From Eubacterium sp. (GTDB lineage Bacteria > Bacillota > Clostridia > Lachnospirales > Lachnospiraceae): 49,277 nucleotides of DNA. The position numbers and the translations under genes are program-made. Positions 44,229 to 49,277 of this stretch are shown piece after piece. Where the stretch lies: positions 1 to 49,277 of the forward strand of contig JAILMQ010000141.1 in the NCBI GenBank assembly GCA_024692605.1, in the 5' to 3' direction. Position 1 is the first letter of the stretch, and each line of letters begins with the position of its first letter. A model generated the notes under the pieces. The model saw only the letters and a program-made list of their open reading frames with translations. It was not told the origin of the DNA and searched no databases.

Positions 44229-44394
44229 GGAATCACTTATATAGTATAAAACACACTAAGATTTTATAGATTTATAGTCGGTTGCTTCAGTTTGTAATGC
44301 TGCTCGGCTTTAACTCGCAGCTTACAAATAATGAAGCTCCCTCCTTAAATCTGAATAAAATCCCGTTATCGTTTTTTACTATATACGTGATTCC
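44229..44394. repeat. 166-nt near-palindrome between rsmB and rlmN
   Basis: The outer arms 44229-44252 and 44371-44394 are reverse complements at 22 of 24 positions (GGAATCACTTATATAGT against ACTATATACGTGATTCC, then AGTATAAAAC region). Further in, GATTTTAT-AGATTTA matches TAAATCT-GA-ATAAAATC. The core hairpin 44284-44337 stacks GCTTCA/TGAAGC, TTTGTAA/TTACAAA and GCTGC/GCAGC around a 13-nt loop. The pairing runs with small internal loops through the whole segment, so it is one long hairpin. This is typical of a decayed palindromic mobile element (MITE) or a large structured RNA. No reading frame fits. Confidence 0.75.
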
Positions 44395-44428
44395 TATATA
44401 TGCAGTTCTAAAGAATACACAATAGTAA

Positions 44429-44503
44429 CTTCGCGAGTGAGTTTGCGAAGCGATGTCCTCTCAGACAAATAGGCATGACTGCGAGCATAACTCACCGCGG
44501 AAA
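44429..44503. repeat. second structured segment before rlmN
   Basis: CTTCGC (44429-44434) can pair locally with GCGAAG (44445-44450). Alternatively TTCGCG-A-GTGAGTT (44430-44443) can pair with AACTCAC-CGC-G-GAA (44489-44503 region), a stem of about 13 bp with two bulges. The two folds exclude each other. The rest of the 345-nt gap holds the near-palindrome (44229-44394) and an AT-rich stretch (44504-44556) where the rlmN promoter should lie; I see no clear consensus there. Confidence 0.5.
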
Positions 44504-44556
44504 GGATTGTTAAAAAGTATACTTTTAGAAAATTTACAGTTATATTTGGTGCTATT

Positions 44557-45588
44557 ATGAAAGATCAAGATATTTCCTCCATGTATCTGGAGGAGTTAAA
44601 TGAATATGTGATTGAGCAGGGCTGGCCTAAGTTTCGTGCAAAGCAGATCTATGAATGGCTTCACAAGAAGCATATTGACAGTGTAGATAAGATGACCAAC
44701 ATTCCTAAGGACATAAGAAGTGTTCTTGATGAGAATCTCTGTAAGGTTTCCTATGTTACACATCAGACTTCTGTTTCTGACGGGACTTCGAAGTTCCTCT
44801 TCAGTATGGAGGATGGCCAGAGAATAGAAACTGTTTTTATGCCATATCATCATGGCAACTCTATATGTATATCATCCCAGGCAGGATGTGCCATGGGATG
44901 TGCTTTTTGTGCGTCAACTATTGGAGGTTGTAAAAGGAATCTTACAGCAGGAGAGATGCTGGGACAGATTTATATGGCTGTCAATACGGTTGGCGAGGAT
45001 ATATCAAATGTAGTTGTTATGGGTACGGGAGAGCCGCTTCAGAATTATGATAATCTTATAAGATTTATTAAGATACTTACAAGTGAAGAGGGCTATAATC
45101 TCAGTATTCGTAATATTACTGTGTCATCCTGTGGTATCGTTCCTAATATCAGGAGGCTGGCAGATGAAGGGATGGGAATTACATTTGCCCTTTCTCTGCA
45201 TGCTCCTACGGATGAGAAAAGAAAGACTCTTATGCCTATTGCTAATTCTTATAGTATTAAGGAGACTCTGGAAGCAACAGATTACTATTTTAATAAGACA
45301 GGCAGGAGAATAACCATAGAATATAGCCTGATGGGAGGAATAAATGACTCTGATCAGGATGCTGAAACCCTTGGAAGGCTGCTTAAGGGAAGGGGATATC
45401 ATGTGAACCTTATCCCCGTAAACCCTGTGGATGAGCGGTCTTTTACCCCAAGTTCCAAGGCAAAAATAGCCGAATTTAAGAAAATACTTGAAAAATATGG
45501 AATTAATGTTACTATTAGGAGAGGTATGGGTAGCGATATTGACGCTGCCTGTGGACAGCTAAGAAGAAAGTATGGTGTGATTACGTGA
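44557..45588 (+). CDS. rlmN: dual-specificity 23S rRNA/tRNA A2-methyltransferase, radical SAM
   Basis: Methylates A2503 of 23S rRNA and A37 of some tRNAs. It has 343 residues. The radical-SAM cluster motif is C111-A-M-G-C115-A-F-C118, followed by GTGEPLQNYDN; the C-terminal cysteine in GSDIDAACGQL forms the methyl-transfer thioether partner. The ribosome binding site is weak. Its stop overlaps the next start (GTGA). Cluster position between rsmB and the phosphatase matches Bacillus yloN. Confidence 0.95.
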   Translation: MKDQDISSMYLEELNEYVIEQGWPKFRAKQIYEWLHKKHIDSVDKMTNIPKDIRSVLDENLCKVSYVTHQTSVSDGTSKFLFSMEDGQRIETVFMPYHHGNSICISSQAGCAMGCAFCASTIGGCKRNLTAGEMLGQIYMAVNTVGEDISNVVVMGTGEPLQNYDNLIRFIKILTSEEGYNLSIRNITVSSCGIVPNIRRLADEGMGITFALSLHAPTDEKRKTLMPIANSYSIKETLEATDYYFNKTGRRITIEYSLMGGINDSDQDAETLGRLLKGRGYHVNLIPVNPVDERSFTPSSKAKIAEFKKILEKYGINVTIRRGMGSDIDAACGQLRRKYGVIT

Positions 45589-46304
45589 TATCTACAGGAA
45601 GAACAGATAAGGGTAGAAAAAGAAGTAATAACCAGGACAGCATATTTATTAGCGATACACCTGTTGGGCCTTTGCCGAATCTGTATATAGTTGCAGATGG
45701 TATGGGCGGGCACGCTGCAGGAGATTTTGCTTCGAGATATGCTATAAGTGTTGTAATTGATTTTATCAGAAAGTCAACTGTAAGAAACCCTATATCCCTG
45801 TTAAAAAGAGCTCTTGTTTATGCAAGTAATGAATTATTCAAGGAAGCTGAGAAGGATAAAGATAAGCTTGGCATGGGAACCACTATGGTTGCGGCGGTTC
45901 TGGTAGACAGGGAACTGTATGTTGCAAATATCGGTGACAGCCGGTTATATATAGTAAGCGATGATATAACTCAGATCACTATGGATCATTCCTTAGTAGA
46001 AGAATTGATCCGAAGTGGACAGCTGGAAAGAAATAAGGGAAGAAATCATCCCGAAAAGAATCTCATTACAAGAGCCATGGGTTCAAGAGATGAGGCGATG
46101 CCGGATTTCTTTGAGATAACTCTGGAACCGGGCCAGAAAGTAATGATGTGCTCTGATGGACTATCAAATATGGTAGAAGATGATGAAATCAGAGATATAA
46201 TTCAAGAATCAGCAAAACCGGATGAGGCAGTTGATTCATTAATAAACCGAGCCAATTATTATGGTGGAAATGATAACATTTCCGTTATAATAATTTCAGT
46301 ATAG
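45585..46304 (+). CDS. prpC: PP2C-family Ser/Thr protein phosphatase
   Basis: 239 residues from a GTG start that overlaps the rlmN stop by 4 nt. It has the PP2C metal-binding pattern: GRTDKGRKRSNNQDS, VADGMGGHAAGDFAS, GTTMVAAVL, ANIGDSRLYIV, MCSDGLSNMV and GGNDNISVII. It reverses phosphorylation by the adjacent PASTA kinase, and the pair controls cell-wall growth and division in Firmicutes. Confidence 0.95.
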   Translation: MISTGRTDKGRKRSNNQDSIFISDTPVGPLPNLYIVADGMGGHAAGDFASRYAISVVIDFIRKSTVRNPISLLKRALVYASNELFKEAEKDKDKLGMGTTMVAAVLVDRELYVANIGDSRLYIVSDDITQITMDHSLVEELIRSGQLERNKGRNHPEKNLITRAMGSRDEAMPDFFEITLEPGQKVMMCSDGLSNMVEDDEIRDIIQESAKPDEAVDSLINRANYYGGNDNISVIIISV

Positions 46305-46315
46305 AGAGGTGCTTT

Positions 46316-48568
46316 ATGTTAAAACCAGGTACAATACTTGATGATAGATATGAAATAATAGATGTGGTGGGAACAGGTGGAATGTCCACTGTATACCGTG
46401 CCAAGGATGAAAGACTTAAAAGATTTGTAGCTATAAAGGTACTTAAATCAGATTATAGTTCTGATCAGAATTTTGTTTCAAAGTTCAGGGCAGAGGCTCA
46501 ATCTTCAGCAGGACTTACACATCCTAATATTGTTAGTGTGTATGATGTTTGCGAGGATGATGGAAGATATTTTATAGTTATGGAACTTGTTGAGGGTATC
46601 ACTCTGAAGGAGTTTATTAACCTCAACGGAAGACTTAATATGCAGCAGGCACTGGACTTTTCAATTCAGATAGCTTCAGGTCTCGAGGCTGCCCATGAGC
46701 ATCATGTTATTCACAGAGATATTAAACCACAGAATATCATTGTTTCTAAGAGCGGAAACATCAAGGTTACAGACTTTGGTATAGCTAAAGCTGCAACATC
46801 AACAACTATGTCTACTACCGGAATCGGTTCGGTACATTATATATCACCTGAGCAGGCAAGAGGCGGATATAGTGATGAAAGAAGTGATATATATTCACTT
46901 GGTATCACTATGTATGAAATGGTTACAGGAAGAGTTCCTTTTGAAGGAGATACAAATGTAGCTATAGCTCTTATGCATATCCAGAATGATATGATACCAC
47001 CGAGACAGTTATATCCGGATATATTCCCAAGTTTCGAAAAAATCATTCTGAAGGCAACACAGAAGAAGCCGGAAAGAAGATATCTTACAGCAGCTGCTCT
47101 TATAGCAGATCTTAACAGAGTAAAAGATAATCCTAATATAGATATTATTGTTGCACCTCCAACAATACCCGGTGGTCCTACACAGCAGTTCACTCGTGAA
47201 CAGATGGAGCAGATTAAGAATGGAAGTGCTATTAAGGGCTATGAGCCGGAAGAACCCGTTAGAAATGATGCTTCTCAGCTTGCTTCATCTGAAGTAAGAC
47301 CTGACAGAAGCAGAATTGATGAGCTTCTTAATCAGAAGGATGAAGACTTCTATGATGATTATGATGATGAACCATTTGATAGACCGAAAAGTAATGGTTC
47401 AAGAGGAAGTAAGGGTGGTATCAAGAGAGTTTCTGATGAATATGATGATGACGACAGATATTCGAAGGATTCCAGATACGACGATGAATATGACGATGAT
47501 GAAGAAGATGTAGATCCAAAGCTTGAAAAGGCGGTTATGATCGGTGGAATCGCTGCTGCAATTATAATTGCTGTACTTGTATTTGCATTTGTTGGAAATG
47601 CAATGGGATGGTTCAGCTTTGGTAAGAAGAATAAGTCTACAACAGAGTCTACTGTAACTACAGAAGAAGTTAAGAATATAAAGATGATGAATCTGGTGGG
47701 TCTTAGCCAGAAGGCTGCTGAGAAGGATCTTAAGGAAGCCGGATTCAAGAATTATAAGTTCGTTGAACAGAATTCTGTAGATGTAAGAGAAGGCTATGTT
47801 ATAAGCCAGAACGTGGAAGAAGGAAAAGAAATCCCTAAGGATACAGAACTCATTATTACTGTAAGTGTTGGAGCAGAAGAACTGACAGTAAGTGATGTTA
47901 AGGGTATGGATGAGGATGAAGCTTATACCGTACTTGAAAAGCAGGGATTTAAGCCAACTCGTTCTTATAAGTTTGATGATGAGATAGAAGATGGTAAGGT
48001 TATCAGCACTGACCCTAAGGCAGGAAGTTCTCTTAAGGCGGGAGAATCAATCGTTATCTATGTCAGCCAGGGTAAGGAAGAGAAAACAGTTGCTGTTCCG
48101 GATCTTTCAGGCCTTTCAGAGGCAACGGCAAAGGGTAATCTTGAATCTAATAAGCTTAAGGTTGGAAATGTTACTTATGAGTTTAACTCAGATGTAGATG
48201 CAGGTCTTGTAATAAGACAGAGCGTTAGTGCCGGTACTGAGGTTAAGGAAGGAACTTCTGTTGACTTTGTTATAAGTAACGGCCCTGAGAAGAAGACATA
48301 TAAGGTAAAGGTTTCCGGAAGCATTTCCACAAAGGATGAAGATCTTATAGGTGTAACAGTAACAGTTAGAGTTTATATAAACGATTCTGAAGGTACTCAT
48401 GAAGTATATAGTACCACAGAGGCTGGTGATTCCATCGAAGTCGGTGGAGCACTGGGTGGTCTTGCAAATAACAATGGTACAGTATCATATACAGTTACAA
48501 CGGCAGATGGAATGGATGTTTCGTCATCATATTCAAATTCTTTAACAGTAAATTATGAAGAAGAATAA
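46316..48568 (+). CDS. pknB: PASTA-domain Ser/Thr protein kinase
   Basis: 750 residues. The kinase domain (about 10-275) has GTGGMSTVYRAKD, the Lys of AIKVLK, HRDIKPQNII and DFGIAKA, all intact. A juxtamembrane linker (about 335-400) is extremely rich in Asp, Tyr and Ser/Arg. The single TM helix is about 406-428. Three extracellular PASTA repeats follow (about 451-520, 521-590, 591-658) that would sense muropeptide or lipid II, then a further domain of about 90 residues without PASTA pattern. GAGAGGTG precedes the ATG. Cognate phosphatase gene is immediately upstream. Confidence 0.95.
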   Translation: MLKPGTILDDRYEIIDVVGTGGMSTVYRAKDERLKRFVAIKVLKSDYSSDQNFVSKFRAEAQSSAGLTHPNIVSVYDVCEDDGRYFIVMELVEGITLKEFINLNGRLNMQQALDFSIQIASGLEAAHEHHVIHRDIKPQNIIVSKSGNIKVTDFGIAKAATSTTMSTTGIGSVHYISPEQARGGYSDERSDIYSLGITMYEMVTGRVPFEGDTNVAIALMHIQNDMIPPRQLYPDIFPSFEKIILKATQKKPERRYLTAAALIADLNRVKDNPNIDIIVAPPTIPGGPTQQFTREQMEQIKNGSAIKGYEPEEPVRNDASQLASSEVRPDRSRIDELLNQKDEDFYDDYDDEPFDRPKSNGSRGSKGGIKRVSDEYDDDDRYSKDSRYDDEYDDDEEDVDPKLEKAVMIGGIAAAIIIAVLVFAFVGNAMGWFSFGKKNKSTTESTVTTEEVKNIKMMNLVGLSQKAAEKDLKEAGFKNYKFVEQNSVDVREGYVISQNVEEGKEIPKDTELIITVSVGAEELTVSDVKGMDEDEAYTVLEKQGFKPTRSYKFDDEIEDGKVISTDPKAGSSLKAGESIVIYVSQGKEEKTVAVPDLSGLSEATAKGNLESNKLKVGNVTYEFNSDVDAGLVIRQSVSAGTEVKEGTSVDFVISNGPEKKTYKVKVSGSISTKDEDLIGVTVTVRVYINDSEGTHEVYSTTEAGDSIEVGGALGGLANNNGTVSYTVTTADGMDVSSSYSNSLTVNYEEE

Positions 48569-49277
48569 TAAGTTAACCGGAAAAATAATGAAAGGTGTTG
48601 GCGGCTTCTACTATGTAGATGCCGCCTGTGCTTTGTATGAATGCAGGGCGAGAGGTGTATTCAGAAAGCAGGGCCGTACTCCACTGGTAGGGGATATTGT
48701 TGATATAGAGCCTACAGATGAGGAGGGAGTTGCATTTCTCACTGAAATACATCCAAGAAAATCGGAAATGATAAGACCCGCAGTTGCAAATGTGGATCAG
48801 GTCATACTGATTTTTTCCTGTCAGCGTCCTAATCCCAATCCTGGTCTTATTGACAGGTTTTTGATCAATATGCAAAAACAGGATATGGAGACAGTTATCT
48901 GTATCAGTAAGATTGATACGGTCGATGAAAAGGAACTGGCTGAATTAAAAGAGGTGTATGTATCAGCCGGTTATCGGGTGGTATGTATCTCCAATGAAAC
49001 AGGACAGGGTATTGATGAGATAAGGGAACTCATCAGTGGAAAGACCACAGTTTTATCCGGCCCATCAGGAGTTGGAAAGTCGTCCCTGATAAATAGTCTT
49101 GTCCCTGATTTTAAAGCTGAAACAGGTGAGATAAGCGAAAAGATAGGGCGAGGTAAAAATACAACCAGGCATACGGAAATTATTCCGGTGGATGATGATA
49201 CAATGATCATTGACACACCGGGATATAGTTCTGTTGAAGTTCTATGTCAGGATGAAGATGAGATTTCATCCTGTATG
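48555..49277 (+). CDS. rsgA: ribosome small subunit-dependent GTPase A (3' end outside window)
   Basis: Circularly permuted GTPase that helps mature the 30S subunit. 241 codons are visible with no stop to the window edge. The OB-fold start LTGKIMKGVGGFYYVDAA is followed by the permuted G motifs: SKID (G4), GPSGVGKSSLINSLVP (G1), NTTRHTE (G2) and DTPGYSS (G3); the zinc-binding C-terminus is cut off. I start at ATG 48555, overlapping pknB by 14 nt, because the conserved GKI precedes the next ATG (48588). Neither start has a good ribosome binding site. Confidence 0.93.
   Translation, partial: MKKNNKLTGKIMKGVGGFYYVDAACALYECRARGVFRKQGRTPLVGDIVDIEPTDEEGVAFLTEIHPRKSEMIRPAVANVDQVILIFSCQRPNPNPGLIDRFLINMQKQDMETVICISKIDTVDEKELAELKEVYVSAGYRVVCISNETGQGIDEIRELISGKTTVLSGPSGVGKSSLINSLVPDFKAETGEISEKIGRGKNTTRHTEIIPVDDDTMIIDTPGYSSVEVLCQDEDEISSCM

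Noticed and set aside
47359-47748. Long antisense frame opposite the PASTA kinase linker and TM region
   Set aside because: Its Ser-rich product is a mirror of the GAT/GAC-rich kinase linker; no start signal or family pattern.

Overview
The window looks like chromosomal DNA of an anaerobic low-GC Firmicute, most likely a Lachnospiraceae member (Butyrivibrio/Roseburia/Coprococcus-like; the genus cannot be fixed from sequence alone). This rests on the FabK-type enoyl reductase, the MarR regulator inside the fatty-acid operon, a PASTA Ser/Thr kinase next to a PP2C phosphatase, RqcH, a small alarmone synthetase, a BspA-like surface protein, a CIRCE-controlled clpB and a butyryl-CoA:acetate CoA-transferase-like enzyme. 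All convincing genes lie on the + strand. I saw no rRNA, tRNA, CRISPR array, prophage or transposase.

Layout. (1) 1-8.7 kb: the end of an acyl-CoA synthetase gene, then a strong promoter and a type II fatty-acid synthesis operon: acpP, accD, accA, fabK, fabD, an unknown one-TM small protein, fabG, fabF, fabZ, and a FabT-like MarR gene. fabH, accB and accC are not in the window. (2) 8.7-14 kb: membrane acyltransferase, small alarmone synthetase, two-component system, AraC-type regulator and Nudix hydrolase. (3) 14-18.5 kb: an envelope/protein stress block of PspA-like protein, SPFH/zinc-ribbon protein, then CIRCE and clpB. (4) 18.6-21 kb: a secreted BspA-like leucine-rich-repeat protein followed by a broken copy of itself. 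(5) 21-35.8 kb: mostly single housekeeping genes: phenylacetate-CoA ligase-like, C39-like protease, NAD(P)HX repair enzyme, alanine racemase, CorC-like CBS protein, YebC, cytidylate-kinase-like protein, glycogen synthase, RqcH, an EAL phosphodiesterase and a CoA-transferase. (6) 35.9 kb to the end: a long conserved housekeeping run: yicC, gmk, rpoZ, murE, priA, def, fmt, rsmB, rlmN, PP2C phosphatase, PASTA kinase and rsgA (cut by the window edge). It resembles the Bacillus yloC-to-cpgA cluster, with murE where coaBC normally sits and no remA.

The least explained parts are non-coding. Three intergenic regions carry large inverted-repeat structures: a branched multi-hairpin element at 28121-28289, a 31-nt-armed hairpin at 30548-30616, and a 166-nt near-palindrome at 44229-44394 followed by a second structured segment. 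They may be mobile (MITE-like) elements or structured RNAs; copy number in the genome and transcript data would decide. The small membrane protein inside the fab operon and the hairpin between acpP and accD are the next most interesting items. Nothing here can be called a new defence or metabolic system with confidence.
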